A stretch of 29,965 nt of DNA from the NCBI GenBank assembly GCA_964526635.1, contig CAZGLR010000032.1, positions 1 through 29,965 of the forward strand. The letters are read 5' to 3'. The DNA comes from CAZGLR01 sp964526635. Its GTDB lineage: Bacteria; Zixibacteria; MSB-5A5; GN15; JAAZOE01. Shown here in pieces: positions 23,897 to 29,965 of the stretch. The number at the start of each line of letters is the position of its first letter. Within the stretch, counting starts at the first letter, position 1. A model generated the notes under the pieces. It was not told the DNA's origin. It ran no database searches and was given only the letters and a program-made list of their open reading frames with translations. The translations under genes and the position numbers were made by a program.

Positions 23897-24841
23897 ATGC
23901 ACGTGACCGAACATCTCGATCGAGCCAAAAACCCGCTCTTCAGCTATGAGATCATTCCGCCGCCCCGGGGACGCAGCGCCCGCGATATTCTCGATATTGT
24001 CGAACAGGTGCTGCCGTACAATCCACCGTTTATCGATGTGACCAGCCATTCCGCCGAAGCCCAGTATAATGAACAGGATGATGGCAGTATCCGCCGCAAA
24101 ATCAGTCGCAAACGGCCCGGGACTATCAGCATCTGCGGGATTATCCAGAATCGATATAATATCGATACGGTACCGCATCTGTTGTGCCACGGTTTCACCT
24201 GCGAGGAAACCGAAGACGCTATGATCGAGTTGAATTTCCTCGGAATACACAACATACTGGCCATCCGGGGCGATGAACCCAACTTCAAAAAGCACATACA
24301 GCAGGGACATCGCATCAACAGTTATGCCGTCGATCTGGTTCGTCAACTCGGTGATTTACGCACCGGCAGGTATCTCGAGGATATCGCCAATTCTGCAGCC
24401 ATGGATATTTGCATCGGCGTCGGCGGCTACCCGGAAAAACACTACGAATCACCCAACATCAAAATGCAGCTAAACTATCTCAAGGCCAAAGTTGACGCCG
24501 GCGCCGATTATATTGTCACACAAATGTTCTTCGATAATAAATACTTTTTCAAATTCGTCGAAGATTGCCGCGACATCGGCATCACTGTGCCTATTATCCC
24601 CGGTCTGAAGGTCTTGCGCAGCGCCAAACAACTATACCGCATACCGAAAAAGTTCTTCGTGACCTTCCCCGATGACATTGTCGATGAACTCGCCACCAAT
24701 CCCAAACATGCCAGAGAACTGGGCATTGAAATCGCCGTACGACAATGCGAAGAACTACTGAATTCCGGGGTGAAATGCCTGCATTTTTATGTGATGAACG
24801 ATGCCGCCTCGGTCCTGGAAGTGGTCCGCCGCCTCGGCTGA
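23897..24841 (+). CDS. metF: MetF: methylenetetrahydrofolate reductase
   Basis: A 314-residue MTHFR that reduces 5,10-methylene-THF to 5-methyl-THF, the substrate of MetH. The flavoprotein barrel motifs are present: FSYEIIPPPRG with the conserved Glu, DVTSHSAEA, NILAIRGDEP, IGVGGYPEKHYES, ADYIVTQMFFDN and VPIIPGLKVL. Length fits bacterial MetF. It is 5 nt from metH with GGGA overlapping the metH stop, so they form a two-gene operon delivering methionine and, downstream, SAM. The convergent minus-strand methyltransferase ends 3 nt beyond its stop, leaving no room for a terminator. Confidence 0.95.
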   Translation: MHVTEHLDRAKNPLFSYEIIPPPRGRSARDILDIVEQVLPYNPPFIDVTSHSAEAQYNEQDDGSIRRKISRKRPGTISICGIIQNRYNIDTVPHLLCHGFTCEETEDAMIELNFLGIHNILAIRGDEPNFKKHIQQGHRINSYAVDLVRQLGDLRTGRYLEDIANSAAMDICIGVGGYPEKHYESPNIKMQLNYLKAKVDAGADYIVTQMFFDNKYFFKFVEDCRDIGITVPIIPGLKVLRSAKQLYRIPKKFFVTFPDDIVDELATNPKHARELGIEIAVRQCEELLNSGVKCLHFYVMNDAASVLEVVRRLG

Positions 24842-24844
24842 GTT

Positions 24845-25576
24845 TCAGGCCATAACCGACGCCGAAACTGGTTTGCGAAGAATTAAATAAACGTAGCTGG
24901 TCGTGATTGGATTCGGCTTTTTCAGATTTCGCGAAACCAGCATACGATGCACCGCCTTCAGGGGCGGTATTTTCTTGTAGTAATCCTCATGACCATAGAA
25001 TCCGCGCACCTCATCGATATCATAGCCGAGATCGGTGAAGCGCTGCAGATGCTTTGACGTCGGTCCCCGGCACCAGCTATACCGCGCCGGGAATTTGCCC
25101 TCCCGCACTTTATCGCGCGGAGAAAACAGATTCAGCAAGCCGGCCGAAAGCCAATCCGGAATCAACAGATTAACCACAAACGGAAAGGCAAACAGTGTCG
25201 GTGAAAAATGAAAGGCGATGCCACCCGGGCTTAAAAGACGGAAAACATTTTCGTGAAAACGACGACCGTCGGGAACATGCTCGGCCAGCATCTTGGAAAA
25301 CATGAAATCAAACTGATGCTCGAATTGCAGTTGCGGATCACAAATGTCAGCGACCATCTTTTCATAGCCATCGGGCGCTTTGTCCAGTTCTTCCCGGGAA
25401 ATATCCAACAATGTATACGACAACCCGTGCGAGGAAATATATTCCATCGGCAGCGCCGGATTGGCCCCGCCGCCGATCTCGCAGAGGCGGTTGCAATTAT
25501 ATCGTTCGATTAAATCCAGTATCGTTTGCTGATAATTATCCCAGGCCTCCTGGGACCGTCTGTAAGTAATCTTCAT
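24845..25576 (-). CDS. Class I SAM-dependent methyltransferase
   Basis: A 243-residue protein with a Rossmann methyltransferase core: RLCEIGGGANPALP (motif I, about residues 31-44), YTLLDISREELDKAP (acidic residue binding the ribose), DFMFSKMLAEHVPDGRRFHENVFRLLSPGGIAFHF, and a beta-rich C-terminal part (YVYLILRKP). It opens ITYRRSQEAWDNYQ. Substrate unknown. The surrounding locus suggests a sugar or lipid-linked glycan, but no direct sign tells. Its ATG overlaps the stop of the upstream minus-strand ORF as ATGA. It converges with metF with 3 nt between the stops. Confidence 0.82.
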   Translation of the reverse strand: MKITYRRSQEAWDNYQQTILDLIERYNCNRLCEIGGGANPALPMEYISSHGLSYTLLDISREELDKAPDGYEKMVADICDPQLQFEHQFDFMFSKMLAEHVPDGRRFHENVFRLLSPGGIAFHFSPTLFAFPFVVNLLIPDWLSAGLLNLFSPRDKVREGKFPARYSWCRGPTSKHLQRFTDLGYDIDEVRGFYGHEDYYKKIPPLKAVHRMLVSRNLKKPNPITTSYVYLILRKPVSASVMA

Positions 25577-25830
25577 GGCATATCCATCTCATGACCGCAT
25601 ATGGTCATATTATCCGCCCCGGTGGGGAAAAGTCTGCCGACGATATGACCATCGCATAGTAGCCATCTCAAAACGTCAGGGTCAACAATAAACTCCCCGA
25701 CCGGCCTGATCGCTCTTTCGGCAATCGTTTCCGATCGCGCTGGAAATATTTTCCGGCCATGCCGCCGCAAAAGCTGTTTGACATCTTTTCGGCAACCGAA
25801 ACGCTCTCGCATCACATTGTATTTCAACAC
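25573..25830 (-). CDS. Small unrecognised protein coupled to the methyltransferase
   Basis: A short ORF of 85 residues from a GTG at 25830 (an ATG at 25812 would give 79). It is placed directly upstream of the methyltransferase and shares an ATGA overlap with it, typical of a coupled pair. I do not recognise a family. The middle is basic (KQLLRRHGRKIFPARSE), the end reads FIVDPDVLRWLLCDGHIVG. It could be the remnant of a longer gene, or a genuine small partner protein. Evidence is only the coupling and plausible composition; no good ribosome site precedes the GTG. Confidence 0.4.
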   Translation of the reverse strand: MLKYNVMRERFGCRKDVKQLLRRHGRKIFPARSETIAERAIRPVGEFIVDPDVLRWLLCDGHIVGRLFPTGADNMTICGHEMDMP

Positions 25831-25985
25831 ATTGCGACTTTGCTGTGCAATTTCTGCGCTCCGGCACCGGCCTTGCTATCTCCTCCTGTAGAAAACAAAA
25901 AATTCTCGGCGATCGAAGGGATTCGCTCGCCGACACACAGTACCTGCCCGGGATTGACTTGCCATCGGGCACTGGAGGAATTGTA
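25831..25985. promoter_or_regulatory. Divergent intergenic region with hairpins
   Basis: This 155-bp segment separates the minus-strand pair from the rightward GMD-like gene. It has a strong hairpin at 25906-25933, a second repeat TGCCCG/CGGGCA at 25945-25950 and 25966-25971, and GGAGGA (25974-25979) ahead of the ATG at 25986. No clear promoter boxes were found on either strand. Confidence 0.45.
25906..25933 (-). terminator. Strong hairpin with T-run on the minus strand
   Basis: TCGGCGA (25906-25912) pairs perfectly with TCGCCGA (25927-25933); after one mismatch CGAA/TTCG closes a GGGA tetraloop, which fits the GNRA rule when read on the plus strand. Reading the minus strand, the stem is followed by GAATTTTTTG, as in an intrinsic terminator. 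It could end leftward antisense transcription from the GMD-like gene, attenuate the minus-strand operon, or fold in the plus-strand leader. Confidence 0.55.
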
Positions 25986-26990
25986 ATGAAAGCGTTAATC
26001 ACCGGCATCTCGGGACAAGATGGTTCGTATCTCGCTGAATTTCTTCTGTCGAGGGGATATGATGTACACGGTATTGTGCGGGAACATTCGGAAGATCACC
26101 ATTCCCGCATTGCCCATATCCAGGATCGCATTTCACTGCATCGGGCCGATTTACTCGATCAACTTAATTTGATCGATCTGCTCGACACAGTTCGTCCCGA
26201 TGAGATTTATAACCTGGCCGGTTTTACCGCCCCTGGTTCGGGCTGGGATCAGCCGATGATGACCTGCCGGCTCAATGGTCTGGCGGCCACCCATCTGCTC
26301 GATGCCATTCATATGATCTGCCCGAAAACAAAATTCTTCCTGGCCTCATCCTCGGAAGTCTTTGGCCGCCCCGATCAGTCGCCGCAAAATGAATCGACAT
26401 CGTTTCACCCGGTGACGCCATTCGGTATTGCCAAATTGTCGGCCCATTTGATGACAACAGCCTATCGTCGCAAATACAATCTCCACACCTGCTGCGGTAT
26501 TCTCTATGACCATGATTCCCCACGTCGTAATCCCCGCTACCTCACCCGGGTCATTACCACGGCTGCCGCCGAGATCAAACTCGGTCTGCGCGACCGGCTG
26601 GTACTGGACACACTCGACATTCAGCGCGACTGGGGCTTTGCCGGCGATTATGTCCGCGCCATGTGGATGATGATGCAATATCAGACTCCCGGCGATTATA
26701 TCATCGCCAGCGGAAAACTCCATTCGCTCGAAGATGTCTGCCGCATCGCGTTTGCCGCTGTCGATCTCGACTGGAAAGATCATCTGCAGGTTAAATCAAG
26801 CTACACCGATCATGGCGACCCCTACCCGTTGGTCGGCGATACCAGCCGGGCCCGGCGCAAACTTCTGTGGGAAGCCGAAATCTCGTTTGAAGAAATGATC
26901 ACGATGATGGTTGAATCGGAACTCGGCTGCCTGAAACCGTCGAATCGTCTCACCACCAGTCACCCTTCACTTCGCGAGATGTCAGTATGA
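25986..26990 (+). CDS. GDP-mannose 4,6-dehydratase-like SDR with catalytic Tyr replaced by Phe
   Basis: A 334-residue extended SDR closest to GDP-mannose 4,6-dehydratase. It starts with MKALITGISGQDGSYLAEFL (NADP-binding loop), then GYDVHGIVRE, EIYNLAGFTAPG, SSSEVFG with Ser122 and Glu124, and LDIQRDWGFAGDYVRAMW, the RDWG motif of GMD enzymes. The YxxxK catalytic pair reads FGIAK: Phe146 and Lys150. The codon TTC at 26421-26423 is one base from TAC. In GMD this Tyr is the general base, so classic dehydratase activity would be expected to be lost or altered. The C-terminus is shorter than in typical GMD (about 370 residues). GGAGGA supports the ATG at 25986. Confidence 0.85.
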   Translation: MKALITGISGQDGSYLAEFLLSRGYDVHGIVREHSEDHHSRIAHIQDRISLHRADLLDQLNLIDLLDTVRPDEIYNLAGFTAPGSGWDQPMMTCRLNGLAATHLLDAIHMICPKTKFFLASSSEVFGRPDQSPQNESTSFHPVTPFGIAKLSAHLMTTAYRRKYNLHTCCGILYDHDSPRRNPRYLTRVITTAAAEIKLGLRDRLVLDTLDIQRDWGFAGDYVRAMWMMMQYQTPGDYIIASGKLHSLEDVCRIAFAAVDLDWKDHLQVKSSYTDHGDPYPLVGDTSRARRKLLWEAEISFEEMITMMVESELGCLKPSNRLTTSHPSLREMSV

Positions 26991-27478
26991 GCACGCAGGC
27001 CTTTCCTATTCACGCGATAACCCGGCGCAATGAGATACCTCCGCGGCCAATCTCGCTGAATCCGAGTGAACCCGAGACACCGACGGCAATTACGCGCAAA
27101 GCCGATAAGACCGCGATGGCCACGCGCCTTAATGTCGCATTCCTCAACCGGCATCTGAGTGATTTCTCCGGATGGCTGACCCTTCCGCCGCTGATCGAGG
27201 ATGTCATATATCTTGCCTATACCATCGAAGTCAAATCCACAGCGCCATTTCGCGCCAGAGACCTGGCCGGGTATCTCACTGCCCACGGTATCGAAATTCG
27301 CGACAGCCACTCCTTTGCAGGCGCCGAAAAGACCTATATCGACGAGCATTCAACCTCCCTCTGCCTCGGCTGCCATGTCACTGTCAGCATTGCCGATCTG
27401 CAAAATATCGTCAATGCAGTCCGTTCGTTCCTGCTACCCCATCTCGCTGCCGGGAGGCCCTGTGATTGCTGCGGCTAA
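26987..27478 (+). CDS. Free-standing C-terminal domain of a DegT/DnrJ/EryC1 aminotransferase
   Basis: A 163-residue protein starting as ATGA in the end of the GMD-like gene. Residues about 50-155 look like the small C-terminal domain of DegT-family PLP enzymes of the GDP-/CDP-deoxysugar 3-dehydratase type: LNRHLSDFSGWLTLPP, then YLAYTIEVKSTAPFRARDLAGYL, GIEIR, and the closing SLCLGCHVTVSIADLQNIVNAVRSFLLP. The large PLP domain with its lysine is absent, and the N-terminal 45 residues are polar, Pro-rich and unaligned. It could be a decayed gene or a regulatory partner. Its coupling to the GMD-like gene suggests that it is still translated. Confidence 0.6.
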   Translation: MSTQAFPIHAITRRNEIPPRPISLNPSEPETPTAITRKADKTAMATRLNVAFLNRHLSDFSGWLTLPPLIEDVIYLAYTIEVKSTAPFRARDLAGYLTAHGIEIRDSHSFAGAEKTYIDEHSTSLCLGCHVTVSIADLQNIVNAVRSFLLPHLAAGRPCDCCG

Positions 27479-27734
27479 ACATACCACTCATCCTGCCGAT
27501 ACAATCCAAAGGCCCCGACTACGGGTCGACTATACCAGTAAAACGGTACCTGAGCATCGTGAAAAGGGGGACAACACGATCACTGGCATCCTATATAAAT
27601 CCGGACACTTCGCGCCGGCGATTCATGATTCTCTCCTGCCCTGTTCCGATGCACCCCTTCACAGGCTATCACAACCCGGCAGTCTCCATTCGACTCGACT
27701 GACCAAATGGGAAAGGGCATCTCATGCTGCGTGA
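27462..27734 (+). CDS. Possible small ORF between the DegT-like fragment and the phosphotransferase
   Basis: A 90-codon ORF from a GTG at 27462 with GGGAGG 7 nt before it, overlapping both neighbours slightly (17 and 11 nt), as is the custom in this locus. The protein shows no motif, is rich in His, Pro and Ser, and uses some rare-looking codons (AGG, CTA). It is the only ORF that fills the 245-bp gap at 27479-27723, so that gap may instead be a leader of the next gene. Function unknown. Confidence 0.25.
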   Translation: MIAAAKHTTHPADTIQRPRLRVDYTSKTVPEHREKGDNTITGILYKSGHFAPAIHDSLLPCSDAPLHRLSQPGSLHSTRLTKWERASHAA

Positions 27735-29112
27735 CAACCAGACAACCTGGAGACGACTCAATCTTCTCGGTGACCTGTTGTTGACATATGGCGCATTACT
27801 GATCACGATCATTATTTTCAAGCCGCCGCTGGGGACATATGCGACCGGTCTTTTGTTTATCCTCACCCTGGCGATATGGGCAACATTCCTCTATGGCCCT
27901 CAGGGTTCCTATTTCTACCGGCTAAAATCACCGGGGAAAATCCTGCGCGAACTATTCTGGGCACTGGGGCGTTCATTCGCCTGCTTTGTGGCGGTTATCT
28001 TCTTTCTTCATCTGGAATTATCCAGCAAGGCAGTATTGACTTTCTTTGTTATCGACACCGCCTGTCTCTTTACCCTGCGTTTTACACTGGCCGCCGCGCT
28101 GAATCATTATCGCCGCTACGGCCGTTCTAACCGCAATGTCCTCATAATCGGAACCGGACTGCAGGCACAAATTGTTGCTGAGCGTATTCTCGACAATAAA
28201 GGCTGGGGCGTGCAAATTATTGGTTTTCTTGACTATCACCGCACCGGCCTCTGGCGCTACCGCGATGTTCCCCTGCTGGGGCATCCCGATGGCCTCCCCG
28301 AAATCATCGCCAATAATCAGGTCGACTTTTTAATCATCGCCGCCGATGCCAACGACCTGCCGTTGACCGTCCACGCCTTTGCAATTGGTGAAGAGATGGG
28401 TGTAACTGTCTGCCTGATGTCCGATATTTATCATCACCGCATCTCCCGTGCCTTCTCGACCAACTTCATGGATTTCCCATCGATGGTCTATTCATCGGTG
28501 CCCGATGACCGCATGCAGCTCATGGTCAAGCACCTGATCGACCGTCTGGGTGGATTTTTCGGCCTGATGATCTCGGTTCCAATCGGCCTGATTGCCGCTG
28601 CACTGATAAAACTCGAAGACGGCGGCCCGATCTTCTTCAAACAAATACGGGCCGGCAAAAACGGTAAGCCGTTTACCATGTACAAATTCCGCACCATGGT
28701 CCCCGATGCCGAAAAACTCAAAGCTTCGCTGATGGACAAAAACGAAATGTCGGGACCGGTCTTCAAGATCAAAAAAGATCCGCGCATCACGCGGATAGGT
28801 GCGATCCTGCGCAAGTTCTCTGTCGATGAACTGCCACAGTTCATCAATGTCGTCCGCGGCGATATGTCACTGGTCGGACCACGCCCGCCGCTGCCGATTG
28901 AAGTCGAAAAATACGATCGCTGGCAGCGCCGCAAACTTTCGGTCAAACCCGGCCTCACCTGCCTGTGGCAGGTCAACGGCCGCAACGGCATCGACTTCGA
29001 TCATTGGATGAAACTCGACCTCGAGTATATCGATAACTGGTCGATATGGCTCGATACAAAAATCCTGATCAAGACTGTACCCACAGTCCTGAAGGGAAAT
29101 GGAGCATCGTAG
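27724..29112 (+). CDS. Polyprenyl-phosphate sugar phosphotransferase (WbaP/WcaJ family)
   Basis: A 462-residue initiating enzyme that transfers sugar-1-phosphate to undecaprenyl phosphate on the inner face of the inner membrane. About four TM helices fill the first 120 residues, then comes a Rossmann-like CoA-binding segment (NVLIIGTGLQAQIVAERIL, about residues 138-156). A fifth hydrophobic stretch (GGFFGLMISVPIGLIAAAL) precedes the catalytic domain: GPIFFKQIRAGKNGKPFTMYKFRTM, DELPQFINVVRGDMSLVGPRPPLP, PGLTCLWQVNGRN. These are the Lys/Arg and Asp-Glu motifs of PglC/WbaP enzymes. Sugar specificity is not visible. GGGAAAGGG lies upstream of the ATG. It starts the lipid-linked synthesis that the GT2 and GT4 proteins extend. 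Confidence 0.93.
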   Translation: MLRDNQTTWRRLNLLGDLLLTYGALLITIIIFKPPLGTYATGLLFILTLAIWATFLYGPQGSYFYRLKSPGKILRELFWALGRSFACFVAVIFFLHLELSSKAVLTFFVIDTACLFTLRFTLAAALNHYRRYGRSNRNVLIIGTGLQAQIVAERILDNKGWGVQIIGFLDYHRTGLWRYRDVPLLGHPDGLPEIIANNQVDFLIIAADANDLPLTVHAFAIGEEMGVTVCLMSDIYHHRISRAFSTNFMDFPSMVYSSVPDDRMQLMVKHLIDRLGGFFGLMISVPIGLIAAALIKLEDGGPIFFKQIRAGKNGKPFTMYKFRTMVPDAEKLKASLMDKNEMSGPVFKIKKDPRITRIGAILRKFSVDELPQFINVVRGDMSLVGPRPPLPIEVEKYDRWQRRKLSVKPGLTCLWQVNGRNGIDFDHWMKLDLEYIDNWSIWLDTKILIKTVPTVLKGNGAS

Positions 29113-29128
29113 CAGAACACGATCTGCT
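29111..29128 (+). repeat. Small hairpin between phosphotransferase and Wzi-like gene
   Basis: AGCAGA (29111-29116) pairs with TCTGCT (29123-29128), six bp with a six-nt loop, directly at the stop codon of the previous gene and ahead of the AGGGA ribosome site (29131-29135). No T-run follows, so it is more likely a processing or stability element than a terminator. Confidence 0.35.
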
Positions 29129-29144
29129 CCAGGGATGGATCACC

Positions 29145-29965
29145 ATGAGAATAGGATTCTCAGCAATCATACTGGCCGCACTGCTTTCTGCCCTGGCCCT
29201 GTCGTCAACAGGCGCGGCCGATGTCATCTATCCGGCGGGACAAAACAACTTCGGCTTCCAGTATCAACGGCTCTATCGGGCCGCCGTTGACCATCGCTCA
29301 CTGCGTCTGCTGCCGCCTGTGGGACCATATTTTTCGACCGACGCTGCTGATTTGTTCAATGTGAACCATCCGACACCGCTCTTTTGCGCCGACAACCTCA
29401 CCGCCCCGCTCGATTTAGAACGCCCCCAAATCTTCGGAATTGCCACCGGACGATATGCTGTCGAACGCGACAGTCGCGGCGATGATCTCCCCTCACTGAT
29501 TGGCGGCATATCCTATCAAACCGGTCATTTCGGCGCGATGTCGTTTTTCAACCTTGACCGAGCCAAAGCTGTTGACCCCGAGTACACAGGTAAAGTGTAT
29601 CGTGGGTTTGCCGGCGAGATCGAAACCGCCGGCCTCTATTACAAACGCGGTGATATCGCCCTGACCTTCGGGCGACACCGCGTTTTCTGGGGACCCCAGC
29701 CGGTCAATCTGGCGATCTCCGAAACCGCCGACCCGATGGACCTCCTCACCGCCACCTACACCAAGGGCCGCTTCAGCTTAAACTTCCTCTTCGCCCGCCT
29801 CGACAGCCCGATTCCGCTGGCTATCGACTCGATTAATTACCCCGGCCGCGAATTTAACGATAACCGTTACCTGGTCGCGCATCGCATCGACTTCAGATTC
29901 AGCGATGCTCTCCGCATCGGAGCCTTTGAGACGACCCTCTATGGCGGCGAGGGCCGCTCGCTTGA
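29145..29965 (+). CDS. Wzi-like capsule-assembly outer-membrane protein (partial, 5' part)
   Basis: The gene starts at ATG 29145 (AGGGA upstream) and runs off the right edge after 273 codons. It begins with a signal peptide: MRIGFS, a hydrophobic IILAALLSALALSS, and a GAA-D cleavage area near residue 24. The mature part alternates short aromatic beta strands with turns. It includes IALTFGRHRVFWGPQPVN (about residues 168-185) and RYLVAHRIDFRFSDALRIGAFETTLYGG, matching the Wzi family of beta-barrels that hold capsule on the cell surface. It lies 32 nt after the phosphotransferase. The capsule-type surface attachment it implies is consistent with the KpsC/S-like gene. Function beyond the fold is inferred. 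Confidence 0.72.
   Translation, partial: MRIGFSAIILAALLSALALSSTGAADVIYPAGQNNFGFQYQRLYRAAVDHRSLRLLPPVGPYFSTDAADLFNVNHPTPLFCADNLTAPLDLERPQIFGIATGRYAVERDSRGDDLPSLIGGISYQTGHFGAMSFFNLDRAKAVDPEYTGKVYRGFAGEIETAGLYYKRGDIALTFGRHRVFWGPQPVNLAISETADPMDLLTATYTKGRFSLNFLFARLDSPIPLAIDSINYPGREFNDNRYLVAHRIDFRFSDALRIGAFETTLYGGEGRSL

Noticed and set aside
27201..27461. Long 177-codon frame read from 27201
   Set aside because: Its first 87 codons lie out of frame within the DegT-like domain gene; only the part from 27462 could be independent, and it is listed with low confidence.

Overview
This window is a long surface-glycan biosynthesis locus of a Gram-negative (diderm) bacterium. A Wzz-type chain-length regulator, a Wzx-type flippase, a WbaP-type initiating phosphotransferase and a Wzi-like outer-membrane protein all point to O-antigen or capsule export across two membranes. 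GC content is moderate, and genes are packed with ATGA, TGATG or short overlaps. I cannot fix the phylum from sequence alone; the style would fit an uncultured FCB-group lineage (for example Zixibacteria-like), but that is a guess. No rRNA, tRNA, CRISPR array, transposase or insertion sequence was seen.

Region 1 (about 1-9470) is a nonulosonic acid cassette. It holds the end of pseC, a divergent NeuB-like protein, pseF, a SAM methyltransferase, an aldo/keto reductase, a class III aminotransferase, pseG, pseH, a formyltransferase-fold protein, a PIG-L deacetylase and pseI. The core enzymes give CMP-pseudaminic acid (only PseB is missing, presumably upstream). The extra enzymes look like a decoration or re-acylation module: remove an acetyl group, add a formyl group, methylate, and perhaps reduce or transaminate.

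Region 2 (9490-18708) is the assembly part: a KpsC/KpsS-related protein that may transfer the CMP-activated sugar, a flippase, a hexapeptide acyltransferase, an NAD-dependent epimerase with a Cys4 insert, a GT2, a Wzy/WaaL-like membrane protein and two GT4 glycosyltransferases. Regions 1 and 2 read as one rightward operon of about 18 kb, possibly governed by the structured 230-bp leader at 378-611.

Region 3 (18709-24841) starts with a textbook sigma-54 promoter 20 nt upstream of the start region of a wzz-like gene. It is followed by metH and metF, two methionine/one-carbon genes embedded in the glycan locus. metH has no Shine-Dalgarno sequence and a TATAAT only 6 nt before its ATG, so it may be transcribed as a leaderless mRNA.

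Region 4 (24845-29965) has a methyltransferase and a small coupled ORF on the minus strand, converging on metF. A hairpin-rich divergent intergenic region follows. Then come a rightward GDP-mannose 4,6-dehydratase-like protein with Phe in place of the catalytic Tyr, a free-standing C-terminal domain of a DegT-type aminotransferase, a polyprenyl-phosphate sugar phosphotransferase, and the first 273 codons of a Wzi-like outer-membrane protein.

The most interesting signals are the NeuB paralogue lacking both metal-binding histidines, the sigma-54 promoter, the putative leaderless metH, and the unusual GMD-like / DegT-fragment pair.
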